Source: Stereum hirsutum FP-91666 SS1
Lineage: Eukaryota > Basidiomycota > Agaricomycetes > Russulales > Stereaceae
Direction: 5' to 3'
Assembly (NCBI RefSeq): GCF_000264905.1
Contig: NW_006763131.1
Location: 1,713,063 to 1,777,062, forward strand
DNA: 64,000 nucleotides
Of the stretch, positions 11,801 through 21,697 are shown piece by piece (the first letter of the stretch is position 1; the number at the start of each line of letters is the position of its first letter). The translations under genes and the position numbers were made by a program. The notes under the pieces are model-generated. The model was given only the letters and a program-made list of their open reading frames with translations, ran no database searches and was not told the DNA's origin.

Positions 11801-13458
11801 GGCGCGACGATACTGGGGAACCCATAGTCCCTGCCCCTGTGCCCGAGTCAGAGAGGACAGAGAAAGTGGGAGTCCGAAGGTGGCTTGGAAGGTGAGCACC
11901 ACCTGACGGGCATAGTTAGCCTTTCGTACCCGAACAAAGGCAAACGAGGATCATACCTCGGTATGCAGGCGAGTATGGAGTCCGAGGATTGGGGAATTGA
12001 CGCCTTGCTGAATTAGGGGCGACTGCCGGCGAGGGGCCGCCTTGAGGGTTATGGGCCCATGTCACTGTGAGATGAGGCACGGTGCGAAGAGTCTAACGGG
12101 TCGGAGGATCAGCGGTGCCTAAACGGAGAACGCAAAAATTTACCATGAGAGCCCGGACGCAGTCGTCCCGGTGTTGCCATTTGACCTCCCAACACCCAGG
12201 ATCCATAGGCGGCAACCTAGGCGAGTCGTGAGGTGAAGGAAAGGATCCGTGTCCCGCTACGTAGAGGACGGTAAGCGAGCAAGCCATGGTGAGTGCAGGC
12301 ATAAACGTACCCGGAACGTGAAGAGCGGAGAACTCATGACGATAGGGTCCAAAATGTTCGAGTGGTCCAAAGGCAGCACCAAGCCTATGGATGGTCTAAC
12401 CGACATAGGCACGATGAGAAAATGTGCATATATGCGTGTTGAAAGGACAGTAGCGACGAACCTCAGCATCGTATGCCACAGGAGACAAAAAAATCCCTTC
12501 GCCGTCGAAGGCATCGCAGAGTTCTGTCTCGTCTTTGTTGATCAGAGCATCACCTGCTGCTGCTGGGAGATCGCAAGCCTCTGTGTTGTACAACACAGAG
12601 ACATACCTAAGGAGAGCACAGTGAGCAGAAGTCTCGATAAGTAGGATGGAGACGTACTTCGAGCCCGAAGGCCGCCAGAGTCTCATGGCAAAGGCCAAGT
12701 CAAGTTCAACAGGTTGGCTGTGGGCAGTCTGAATAGAGCCCGGAGTGCCATCGAGACGTATCGGGGCCTGCACGGGTTTTCTAGACGGACACATAAGGAC
12801 GTTGCCCGATATAGCAGCGAATAAGAAGGACAAGCTAACCGGTAAGAGATTAAGAGGGAGCGCAGTGCCCGAGCAGGTTCGTAGCGCAGATGACGGCCGA
12901 GAAACGCGCGTGGTGGGTCTTCGGAGCGAAGAGCGTCGATGAGGCGAGTAGCAGCAGCACCATTCTACGAAAGAGAGTACGTTGACCGATGGTCGGTCGG
13001 TAATGCGAAAAGAATAAAGAGGAGAAGAAAGGGGTACCTCGCACTGGATAAATGCGCATACGCCACCGCGGGCGTCGCGAATGACTTTGACGGAGAGAGC
13101 GTCAGGGTAACCAGACAGATGCTCGGTGAGGAGACGGGTTAATTCCGGTGGGTCATAGATGGACGGGAGGCTGCACGGCCTTTGGTCAGCCTTTGATCAA
13201 ACAAAGGGAAGTACGGATCGTGAAATACCTTCCGACGAAAACACTGGCGTCATGGGGCGTCCTCTCGTCCCTGCGCCTAGAGCTGTTGAGAGGCGTAAAG
13301 GTCGCCTGAAGAGGCGATAGTTTTGAAGCCGAAAAGCCAGTAGCGGGAATACGCAGAGGGCTGGCTGGCTGACGAGCGGGCGAGGGAGTGCGCGGCTGGT
13401 TGAGGGGGTCGAAGCGATTTCCCCACGAGCGAGGCTTAGCAAGACCTTTTGGCGGCAT
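8847..13458 (-). CDS. Multi-RRM RNA-binding protein with Gly/Gln/Pro-rich tail
   Basis: Thirteen exons can be joined in phase from the ATG at 13458: 13229-13458, 13038-13170, 12840-12964, 12658-12780, 12462-12606, 12311-12395, 12144-12256, 11957-12092, 11527-11902, 11012-11466, 10861-10934, 10166-10801 and 8847-10100, about 1294 residues. The 60-nt intron 11467-11526 keeps the frame and could be retained. RRM1 begins at SVFVGSLP (residue ~73) with GGVCAFIQCE as RNP1. A second, degenerate RRM spans VSVLYNT..FGPLEHFGPY. A canonical third RRM has STIFVGGLE and KKSAFAFVRFED, the latter formed across a junction. An RG-rich block (GGRGRGRGRY) follows, then a long low-complexity tail with GQ, GV and PPP repeats. 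The layout suggests an mRNA-fate regulator. Close relatives are widespread in fungi, but I cannot assign a named orthologue. Confidence 0.85.
9024..9085. repeat. Two tandem copies of a 27-bp coding repeat
   Basis: Two adjacent near-identical units around TTCTCAAACGGAGGAGC encode APPFENRTQ then APPFENRTS on the minus strand, in the tail of the RRM protein. Confidence 0.8.
9180..9275. repeat. Degenerate 6-bp repeat encoding GQ/GH dipeptides
   Basis: Repeated TTGACC/CTGACC units on the + strand read as Gly-Gln and Gly-His dipeptides on the minus strand (GQGHGQGHGQGQGQ), part of the low-complexity tail of the RRM gene. Confidence 0.8.
9687..9713. repeat. Perfect TCCAAC hexanucleotide repeat, four copies
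   Basis: Four tandem TCCAAC units followed by TCC encode alternating Gly-Val on the minus strand within the RRM gene tail, so unit changes would keep the frame. Confidence 0.85.
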
Positions 13459-14712
13459 AGAGAGATGCAAAACAAAATGATGGAAATATGTCTGTACGAG
13501 GGCTAGATAGACACTGGACGGGCTAGCAAGTGTCCTAGGAATGGGGGAGGGGGGACGAGCACAAGAGAAGGTGAGGGTCAGAAGGAAGAGACGACGAGGA
13601 GCAAATTGGGGAGGCGTGATGGGGTATACTCGAGTAGGCAGCCCGGGCCATGGCGGGGAAGCGCGTCCGGGGAGTTGCCCGCTTCGAGCAGAGAGGGTGG
13701 CGGAGCGTGAGCCTCGTGGGCGCATAGCTCCCTTTGGCCATTGTCTATCCGAGTAAGGAAATCCGCGCCTTTCGCATATGCGCACAGAGAAAATGCAGCG
13801 CGTCGCCGGAGTGGGATCGTCTGGACACTGACAGTCACAGAAGCTAGCGAGGGACGGCGCTCCGGCGACATAGATTGCCCCAGCGGACGTCGTCGAAGGC
13901 AATGGAGTCGCGTCGGTCGAAGGCTATCTGAAGACGGGTGAGTGGACAGGAGCTGCCCCGATGACGAACTGGGCGATCGGAACTGTGATTGTCGTCCAGG
14001 TCGCTTCTCTTCAAGTCCAGCGTCCAGTCCGCGGACCTCTGGCTTCCGAATAAGGCGACTCGTGAGGCAATCAATCGCCAGAAAAGTCACAGTTTTCGCC
14101 GCTACTTCATTAGGACCGTCCCTATTCGGAGTGACATGCAAGAAGAATGCTGAGAAGCGCACAAGATGGAGCCGGGAAACGAGAGCTCAATCGAAGTGCA
14201 TTCGGTGGGTCGTCGGCGTGCAGATCCTCAGAATCATGAGAAACGACTAGCAGAAAGCGCATTTCGGTCGTTATTACGAGGCGGAGAACCCTTTCAAAGT
14301 AGATTGGTCCCTTCCTCGACGTCCTGATTGTATTTTGACGACGCAGAGTGACAGAGTGATCCTTGCGCCAGCCGGTTGAACGATTGGTTACTCTAAGAGA
14401 CTGAGGAGACTAGCAATGCAGAACATAAGAAGGGATTTATTTAGATTCGCTTCTGTACATGCGGGAGAGACCAGGGGTTATGATTCCTCCGTGATAAATT
14501 GGACAAAAGCAGTTGATGGCAAAGTGGTTGCTCTCAAGGGAGTCATTCAAATCCAAAGTGGCACCAACCAATTTTCACATCCCGACGGAATCAAAGTCCA
14601 ACTCCGCCCTGCCGCGTCTCGGCAACAGTCCACCTTCTCTCTACTCACCCACCACCTCCCCACAAAACAAATCCACACCCACCAACCTCTCCACCACAAA
14701 CACCCTCACAAA
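13459..14712. other. Divergent promoter region between RRM gene and RPB6
   Basis: This 1.25-kb gap separates two divergently transcribed genes. Open frames of up to 194 codons (for example 13578-14162 on the minus strand) are Arg/Ser/Pro-rich without motifs and are judged spurious. I see no RNA gene. Confidence 0.5.
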
Positions 14713-15486
14713 ATGTCAGACGACGGAGGATACGGCGCCGGAGACGACTACGAGTACGGCGGAGGCGGTTTCAACGACGACACATTCGTACGCCCCTCAC
14801 TTCTCATTCCTCACTTTCCTCGAATTCAGATCCCAACCCTTCCTTATTCCGCTCTGTTGCATAAAAGGACGAAGGCTACGACCTCCTAGCCCCCGAAGCC
14901 CAAGACCCCGATGCAGACCCCCTCGACCCCTCAGACCCCTCAGACCCCACAGCAGCAGCAGCAGCAGCAGCAGGCCAAATAAACGGCATAAATGGGAACG
15001 GGAACGGGGACCTCGACGCGCAAGATGACGCCGCCGCAGGAGGTGCAAACGGGACGAATGGGGCAGGAGGAGGAGGAGGGGCAGCGGCGACGATAGTGGG
15101 CGAACGACAGCCGAATAAAGTTAGAGTGACTACGCCTTATTTGACGAAGTATGAGCGGGCGAGGATATTGGGGACGAGGGCTTTGCAGATTAGGTGCGTT
15201 TCTGTGTCTTTGAGAGTTTTCACGTCTCTGTGTCTGTTCCCATCAAATCCGAACCACTTCGCACCATTCACAATTCGACTTGAACTCAGACCCTAACACT
15301 TTCATCCTTCGATTTTTATCCCACAGCATGAATGCCCCCATCCTCGTCCCCCTAGACGGCGAAACCGACGCCCTCCAAATCGCGATCAAAGAACTCTCCC
15401 AGCGCAAAATCCCACTCATCATCCGACGTTACCTCCCCGACGGCTCCTTCGAGGACTGGAGCGTCTCGGAGCTCATCAGCGATTGA
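14713..15486 (+). CDS. RPB6: RNA polymerase I/II/III common subunit RPB6 (ABC23)
   Basis: Shared small subunit of the three nuclear RNA polymerases, which stabilises the clamp. Three exons (14713-14787, 14868-15193, 15327-15486) give 186 residues. The conserved core starts at [22 protein letters not shown], with the last residue split by an intron, and continues [23 protein letters not shown] to [14 protein letters not shown] at the C-terminus, nearly identical to the family. The N-terminus ([20 protein letters not shown]) is acidic as usual. An insert of about 70 residues, rich in Asp-Pro, Ala (seven in a row) and Asn/Gly, lengthens the protein beyond yeast RPB6 (155 residues). The short first exon encodes only the acidic tail. 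Confidence 0.97.
14951..14973. repeat. Short (CAG)n run encoding poly-Ala in RPB6
   Basis: A run of seven to eight CAG/GCA triplets, read in the GCA frame, gives a polyalanine stretch in the variable N-terminal part of RPB6. Confidence 0.85.
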
Positions 15487-16296
15487 GGCCTCACTCCCTT
15501 ACCTCTTTTGTCTCTTTTGTTTATTTCCCGACCTGATGCCTCTTTTCCGGTTCTCACTGTTTCGTCCTGTCCCGTCATGTCCTGCTTGTTCCGACCTCAC
15601 CCCATCCGATCACCTCTTCTCTTCTCTTCTCCCGCCTCCGCTACTTTCATTCATTCATTTTTGGTGTCCCGACGCTTTTCCCCTTTTCAGGTTTTCTCCC
15701 CCATCCCCCCATGTAGCCTACCTTTTTGACTCAATGACAATCCCAACCCACATCGACACTCGTATTCAGAACTTGGAGCGAACACACCTACATAACCAAC
15801 CCGGCACTCTTTACTCTTTATCCAGGGCGTCCTGTCACCTCGAAAGTAGCTTCACGTCCATCATGCGTTTGCATCAACGTTCAACACTAGCGATCGTACT
15901 CGAGACTCGAGACTCGAAACGAACTGTCAATTGGGTGTATATACAATATGCAATAAACTATGCATGCAATGCGAGTGCGGAAATGCTGCGATTGCGAAAA
16001 AGGTGGAGCAAATGTGCGTGCGTTCGAGCGTTCGATGCGGGGTGTACGATCGTGAAAGCATTGTGACGTTGTGGAAGGTGTAACGTAGAAGAAACAGAAA
16101 CAGAAACAGAAACAGAGCACAAAAAGAGAAGGAATTGAGAATTGGGCATTGTTTTATAAGAAGAAATGTGTGATGTGTGGAATTTGAATGGAGTGTACAA
16201 GCTGGACAATAACAAGAACGAGACAAAGACGAAAACTGCGTGAGGCGCAGGGTACTTACATGCAGAACAACCAAGAACAACCACGCGTCAAGACTC
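15487..16296. other. Convergent 3' region between RPB6 and the sirtuin gene
   Basis: No gene is recognised. Bases 15490-15730 are C/T-rich 3' UTR-like sequence of RPB6. The segment 15950-16240 is purine-rich and probably belongs to the 3' end of the minus-strand sirtuin transcript. Confidence 0.5.
16091..16114. repeat. GAAACA microsatellite, four copies
   Basis: Four perfect tandem GAAACA units lie in the non-coding gap between the convergent RPB6 and sirtuin genes. Confidence 0.85.
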
Positions 16297-18333
16297 TCAA
16301 CCTAAAACATCGATCTCCAACCTCTTACTCCGCCTCCCCATCTGACTCCGACTCTGTGGCCGCGGCGGCGCAAGGGGGGCCACCACTGCCCCCTGACGCT
16401 GACTCCCCGACGGCGGCATCGGAATCTCCAACTTCATCCGCGCCGCGCTCGCCTTCTTGCGAAGTGGCGGTGGTAGCGGAGCAACGACGGTAGTAGCGGC
16501 GGCACGATGCGAAGATTTCACACCGGTCTTAGGGATCGTTATCGTCATCGGGAACTCCTCGTCCGTATCGGTCTCATCACCACCACCACCAGCAGCGGCG
16601 GCAGCGTCAGCCTTTGCATTATTGGTCGTGTTCGCGAAGCACGATCTGTCCCTCTCGTCCCCTAATACGTGTGCATGTGGTGGTGGTTGTGTTGACGATG
16701 GCACGTGGTGTGGTCGATTTTGCTGCGATTCGGTGAAGGAGCGACGTTTGGGCGGGCTCGAGTCGAGTGCGGAGTAGTGCGAGGTGGAGTGTCGACGTTT
16801 GGTGGGTGAAGATAGTGGTTTTGTGGAGGGGACGTCGAAGGCGTCGTCGGTGGGCGGGATGTTCTCGCGCTCGGGTAGCGCAGCCTTCTTTCCCTCTGCA
16901 GACAAAAAAAGAAAAAGCAGAAAAAGGTACAGTCAGGAAAAAGCGAGATGAGAGACACGATAGACAGCGAACGCACTCTTCCCCTTCGTTTTCCCTTTCG
17001 TCACCTTAAATTTTTGTCCCTCCTCACCCACTACTACCCCCGAGGCCGCCGGCCCATCCAACGTTGTCTGCACCTCCCAGTCCTCCGGCCTATCCCTCCT
17101 CCACTGCTCTACCACCCTCTCCACCCACTCATCCGTCGTCCCCTCCACATGATAATCGATAATCCCATTCCACTCGCTCCCCGGCGCCGTCTTGTTCACA
17201 AATATCACCTTATGCGACATCCTTGGCGTCGACGTCGACTTCGACGACGAAGCAGCAGGGCCGGTGCCAGCAGCAGCAGCAGGAGGGGAGGGCGCACCCG
17301 CGTGGACAGTCCGCGCGAACTCCTTGACGAGCTTCTTGAGCCCGTGGACTTTGAGCGAAGTGCCCATGACGATGAGCAGATCGGGCCGCTTGGCGAGGTC
17401 ACCGGTCTGGATGGTTCCGATGTCGTCCCCGAGCGGGTGTGGTTCGTCGTAGAGGACGATAGCAGGACGGAGAGTTCCGACCTTGAGCGCCCGAGCAGAC
17501 CGCGCGACTCGTGCTTCCGCTGCGAACGCATGTATCCAGAGACGCCACAAAGCAAGAGGGAAGATAACATGAGACATAACAAGAATAAAAATCAAATGAG
17601 CAAGGGGCGTGGGGACGTAAGAAGAGGGAGAAAAAAGAGGGCGTACAGCGTGCATTGCATTCGGGACAGTCAGGCGCGATGCCTTCGTTGAAGAGTCGGA
17701 GGTACTCCTTCGTGCACGGAAGGTCGGCAGAACAGAACGTACAGCGCACGCGGTGGATGTCGCCATGTAGCTGCACGTTTCGCACGTCCTTCGTCTTGAG
17801 CTTCGACTTGCCTTTGCTAGTCGCTGCCCGCGCGTCATCGCTCGAGCTACCGAGCAGGCCGGCACGCTCCTCGAACCCATCGATGTTTTGTGTGTACGAC
17901 CGAAGGAGCTTCTTCTTCGTGTCTAGCGTTTTGAGAAAGGTGTGGGTAGGTGAGGGAGAAGCGGCGTCGACGGATTGTTTGAGTTGGGAGATGAAGGTAT
18001 AAAAGACGGATGTCGATGTCGGGTCGCGGAATAACGAGGCATCGAAAAGGTCGCGACCCTTCATAACGACGTCAGGGTATTGTTGCTTGACGAGATTGTA
18101 CAATCCATCGGATGATCGGAAATCCTGTTCAGAGAGAGGGAGAAAAGCGTCAGAGTGGAGACAAAGCCAAGACGCGGCATGACACGGACTGGGATTCCAC
18201 ACGAGCACGAGATGCCAGCACCGGTCACGACGACGATGCGTTTCGATTTAATGACGGCGGAAGTGAGCGCGGCGACTTGTCTGCGTAGGGAGGCATCGGC
18301 AGCGGCGGCGTCGAGACTGAGGGAGACGACCAT
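16297..18333 (-). CDS. HST4: HST3/HST4-type NAD-dependent histone deacetylase (sirtuin)
   Basis: Class I sirtuin of the fungal HST3/4 branch, whose characterised members deacetylate histone H3 K56 after replication. Four exons (18190-18333, 17647-18124, 16977-17519, 16297-16895) give 587 residues. Visible motifs are GAGISCSCGIPDFRSSDGL (NAD binding, rebuilt across intron 1), TQNIDGFEE, LHGD with the catalytic His, the zinc ligands CTFC and CPEC, and GTSLKVHG. The C-terminal ~200 residues are Ser/Pro-rich and basic (TKRRHST, GRRSKRL), consistent with a nuclear protein. The ATG at 18333 has an ideal ACCATGG context; the open frame continues upstream to 18495, but that part has no family similarity. 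Intron 1 uses GTCCGT. HST3 versus HST4 cannot be decided from sequence alone. Confidence 0.92.
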
Positions 18334-18712
18334 GGTCGTGGGCGGGGGACGCGGGCGGGGTGGGAGGTGGCGGTTGGGTTGAGAGAGAAGAAATGAGGGC
18401 GGAAAGCAGCCCGGTGAACCAACAGCCAGGAACGGCGGCCTGGCGCTCCGCTGTTCAACACTTTCGCGTCGCGCGTCAGATCGCCACGTGCGCATGTGTA
18501 TTGATGCCCCACGCCCGCATCTTATCGCAGATTAGATTTTGGCCTGCAGACACCCACCGACGTCCACAACTTCGACCAAAATTATTGCTCGCAAAAAATG
18601 TCTTTTATGAGGAGGTAGTACTGTAGCAAAGGGAACCTCGATTCACAATCGTAACCTCGCCCACATGATGGGTACCTCTCAACTTTAAATTTCTCCTCCC
18701 ACACTCCACGCC
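18334..18712. other. Promoter of the sirtuin gene and 3' end of RNase T2 gene
   Basis: A gap of 379 bp with no coding feature. It contains the minus-strand sirtuin promoter and the region downstream of the RNase T2 stop codon. Confidence 0.5.
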
Positions 18713-19930
18713 TCACCGAACCTCACGCTCGGACGTGGGTGTCCTCTCGTAATAATGAATACCAGCTGTAGCAGAGCAAGTGCTATTATAGGTCGTGTCC
18801 AAGATCTTGAACTGCCCGAATTGTTCCTGTGCAATTGCAATAGTCGGTAAGCCATCGATAGTGAAGAAGAACAGACAGGAGGTGTCACTGACCGTTCCCA
18901 GAACGTGGTTGTAATACCACACTTCTTGCAGAACAGTCCCGTTACTTCCACATCCGACGTAGGGAAGAGAACCGGTCTGAGCCTTCAATGCGGTCTGAAT
19001 CTGCGAGAGAGGATACGTCGTCTTGTTCGATGGCACGATCCCGGAACTGAGGCCAGCAGAATGAGTTCATGTGCAGAGGATGGTAGAAAGAAGCAGAAGA
19101 CGTACGCCGCAAGGATGTCGTATGTAGGGAACATTTTGAAAGCACGAATGACAGCCTGGAAGAAATCAACGACATCCTGATGCTCCTTGTAGTCCGGTCC
19201 GTAGCAAGCGACATCGAAAGTAGAAGTGCACGTCGCATGCTTTGAGAACTATTCGAGTATATGAGTTGAATAAATGACCCTTGCTTGAAAACAGATAAAT
19301 ACGAACCTCATGAGCCCAGAACCCCTCGTTCTTTTCTCCCTGGCTAACCCAATATTTGTTCACTGCAGAAAAATAATCACAGTGAGTCTTGCCACACTAC
19401 AAATGCACCCAAGCGGCCCACGTACTGAAATCAAGCAGATCCTGCCTTCCGAAGTCTTTCACGAACGTATCCACACCAGGACCAGTATACGCCGTGACAC
19501 TGCTATCATCAGGCAATGGATCATACTGCCTCGACGCATCACAATATTGCCCATACGTCTAGTCACCGCCAATACCCGCCAATATCAACATAATGATGAA
19601 CGATAAGAGAGGACACAAACGCACCCCGTCACAATTATCCGGCCACAACCCATGGATCGTCCAACTCCCCTTCGGCAACAACTGTCCCTCCTCCTCATAC
19701 CCCGTATACGTGTCCCAGAACTGAGTCTGCAGTACCAATCCACCCGGCGTAGGCGAGCAGCACGTATTCTCGATCGTCGTCGTATTTTCGCAGGAGAACG
19801 TGAAAGGTTGACTAGCACATGCAGAGATATTCGGATACGTGTTGGGTACTACGGATTGACGGAGAGAGAGGTCTAGATACTCTGCATTGGCCACAGAAAA
19901 GAGCGCAGCGAGGACGACGAGGTAGACCAT
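18713..19930 (-). CDS. Secreted ribonuclease T2
   Basis: Acid endoribonuclease secreted or directed to the vacuole. Six exons (19625-19930, 19426-19558, 19307-19362, 19106-19248, 18893-19046, 18713-18826) give 301 residues. A signal peptide is clear (MVYLVVLAALFSVANA). The two catalytic segments are intact: CAS I WTIHGLWPDNCDG, and CAS II GFWAHEFSKHATC, made by joining exons 3 and 4, supplying the second His, Glu and Lys/His. WYYNHVLG and FKILDTT are further family landmarks, and Cys residues suit the usual disulphides. The intron 18827-18892 is a multiple of three and lacks a stop, so retention would add 22 residues; family alignment favours removal. A TATA-like box lies about 80 bp upstream. 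Confidence 0.95.
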
Positions 19931-20507
19931 TTTGGAAAGCACAGCGAAGAGCAGACAAGCTAGGAGAGGGGCGTAGCTCCGTCCAGAGATTCAGAGCAGG
20001 TTAATGCATCTTATATATGTGCCGCCCCGGAGAAAGTGTGGTTTTCGCGATGGTGCCTGCGAAGAAGTCAGTGGAGGACGCGACCCATGTGCTGCACGAT
20101 CCCCACGGCTGCTGAAATGTTTGACCAAGGCCCAAAGGGAGATAAGTGCATGCTCTAGGGAGATATAGGCGCATCACGTTCTGCCCTGTAGAGTATTATG
20201 ATTGGCGGTGAGCGACGGGGAAGGGGCGGACGTTGGTGACATCGGCGAGGGCCGCTTGACGTTGTCAAATAACCTCTGCACATCATCCATCACGTCCTTA
20301 TCACCTCCACCGAACGTGCATGCAGGAAACACAGGCAGCGAATAAATTGTGTCGCAAACATCATATACCCTGCAATGGTGGATAGTCCGTGGTAGGCGTT
20401 CAAATGAGAGAAGTGTTGATGAGCTTTATTTCCATCTTGCTTATATCCACAAATATCGTACACCAGCGCCGTACACCTCTTCTCAAAACATTTCCCTGAC
20501 TCGTCAT
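19931..20507. other. RNase T2 promoter and downstream region of the EthD gene
   Basis: Apart from the TATA-like box at 20010-20017, no feature is recognised in this 577-bp gap. Confidence 0.5.
20010..20017 (-). promoter_or_regulatory. TATA-like box of the RNase T2 gene
   Basis: TATATAAG on the minus strand, about 80 bases upstream of the ATG at 19930, in a suitable position for the core promoter. Confidence 0.6.
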
Positions 20508-21218
20508 CTACTCGCGATCCCACCGCTTGAGGAACTTCACATCCCTCCTCTCCCTATCCGTAATACTACTCTGCAACCTCGTCCTCCACGGCGTGCTCGT
20601 CGCGATCTTATACTCCTCCGTCCCCTCCCTCTCCTTCCCACTCGCCCACTCATGCACCGCCAAATACTTCGGCGGCTGTCCCCCCGTCGCCTTCGTACCC
20701 GCCTTTGCAGCCTCCTTCAACACAAACCTTCTACTCCGAATCCACCCCGGCACCTTCGCCAACAACGGAATATGCTCCTCGTCATACCACCTATTGAACT
20801 CCTCCTCCGCCTCCGGCTTCACCGAAATACCCACAATCAACGCATACGGCGCCGTCTTCTTCGGGTCGTATAATGCCGAGGGCGGCGTCGCTTTTCCCTC
20901 AGGCGGGTTATACACCTCGTAAGTTCTCCGATCTAACACCTCCATCTTCGAGAAAATGTCTTTCTCGCGCTCGCTGCGCGTTTCCGCGAGGGTGGAATAA
21001 GGCGGGACGAGCGTCGATTCGTACGATTCGAGATCGTAGTATGCTGCCCAGGACGGTTTTTGGCCGTCGTCGGCGCTGAAGCGTGCCCAGGAGGAGAAGG
21101 CGGGGATGTTCACGCGGAGAGGGATGTGCTCGTTGTCGTACCAGTCATGATACTCGGCTTCGGGGACGGCGGGACCTGGCTCGGCGAAGACGAGGAGGAA
21201 GCCTTTAGGGGTGGACAT
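20508..21218 (-). CDS. EthD-like dimeric alpha/beta-barrel protein, tandem domains
   Basis: A single-exon frame of 236 residues, unusual here because neighbours carry many introns. The chain contains two similar halves of the EthD / dimeric alpha-beta barrel fold: FLLVFAEPG..AEYHDWYDNEHIPLRV in the first and ALIVGISVKP..EEFNRWYDEEHIPLLA in the second. The shared WYD(N/E)EHIPL motif marks each domain. Such proteins are found among fungal mono-oxygenase-like and decarboxylase-like small enzymes or stress proteins, often strongly expressed. No substrate can be inferred. There is no signal peptide, so it is probably cytosolic. A TATA-like box lies 120 bp upstream. Confidence 0.9.
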   Translation of the reverse strand: MSTPKGFLLVFAEPGPAVPEAEYHDWYDNEHIPLRVNIPAFSSWARFSADDGQKPSWAAYYDLESYESTLVPPYSTLAETRSEREKDIFSKMEVLDRRTYEVYNPPEGKATPPSALYDPKKTAPYALIVGISVKPEAEEEFNRWYDEEHIPLLAKVPGWIRSRRFVLKEAAKAGTKATGGQPPKYLAVHEWASGKEREGTEEYKIATSTPWRTRLQSSITDRERRDVKFLKRWDRE

Positions 21219-21697
21219 GACTGCGCGTGTAGCTTTGTGCAGGTGAGTTTGACGGTTTATGCAGGGAAGATGGTGGTCAAAGAGGTTGTGAGAGGAGTTG
21301 ACAGTAGCTGGGGACTTGAGAACAAACCTAGTGTGGTGGTTTTATATGCGGTCGCCCGTATTCCGTCGAGGATGAGATCATGCTTCCGGATGTGGATGGT
21401 TGCTGCAGGCTGAGGAAGCAGGTCCAGTGATGCCTGCGCTTGCATATGGACGAGCTCGCAATCGCACAATCATGATACGAATGTCCCCGAAGAACTTAGA
21501 AGAAGTGACAATACAATGCAGAAGTGTACAGCAGAAAATACATCGAGACTGCGCTAACAGATACAGCAATGGTCCAGACAACAGCAATACAAGCCCCAGC
21601 AGGGGTGGGTACCAATAGTTACACAGATGAGAACGAAGCAGGCAGATGCAGATGAGGTGGGAAGCTGAAAGTCTAAGGCCAAGGAGCGAATCAGATC
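21219..21697. other. EthD promoter and DMC1 downstream region
   Basis: No coding feature is recognised beyond the TATA-like box. Confidence 0.5.
21341..21346 (-). promoter_or_regulatory. TATA-like box of the EthD-like gene
   Basis: TATAAA on the minus strand about 123 bases before the ATG at 21218. Confidence 0.55.

Noticed and set aside
11902..12092. Apparent frameshift between exons 8 and 9 of the RRM gene
   Set aside because: It came from a misread run of C residues at 12018; recounting gives a phase-1 junction that restores the frame, so one continuous gene is supported.
13578..14162. 194-codon minus-strand frame upstream of RPB6
   Set aside because: Arg/Ser/Pro-rich, overlapped by other frames, and no family feature.
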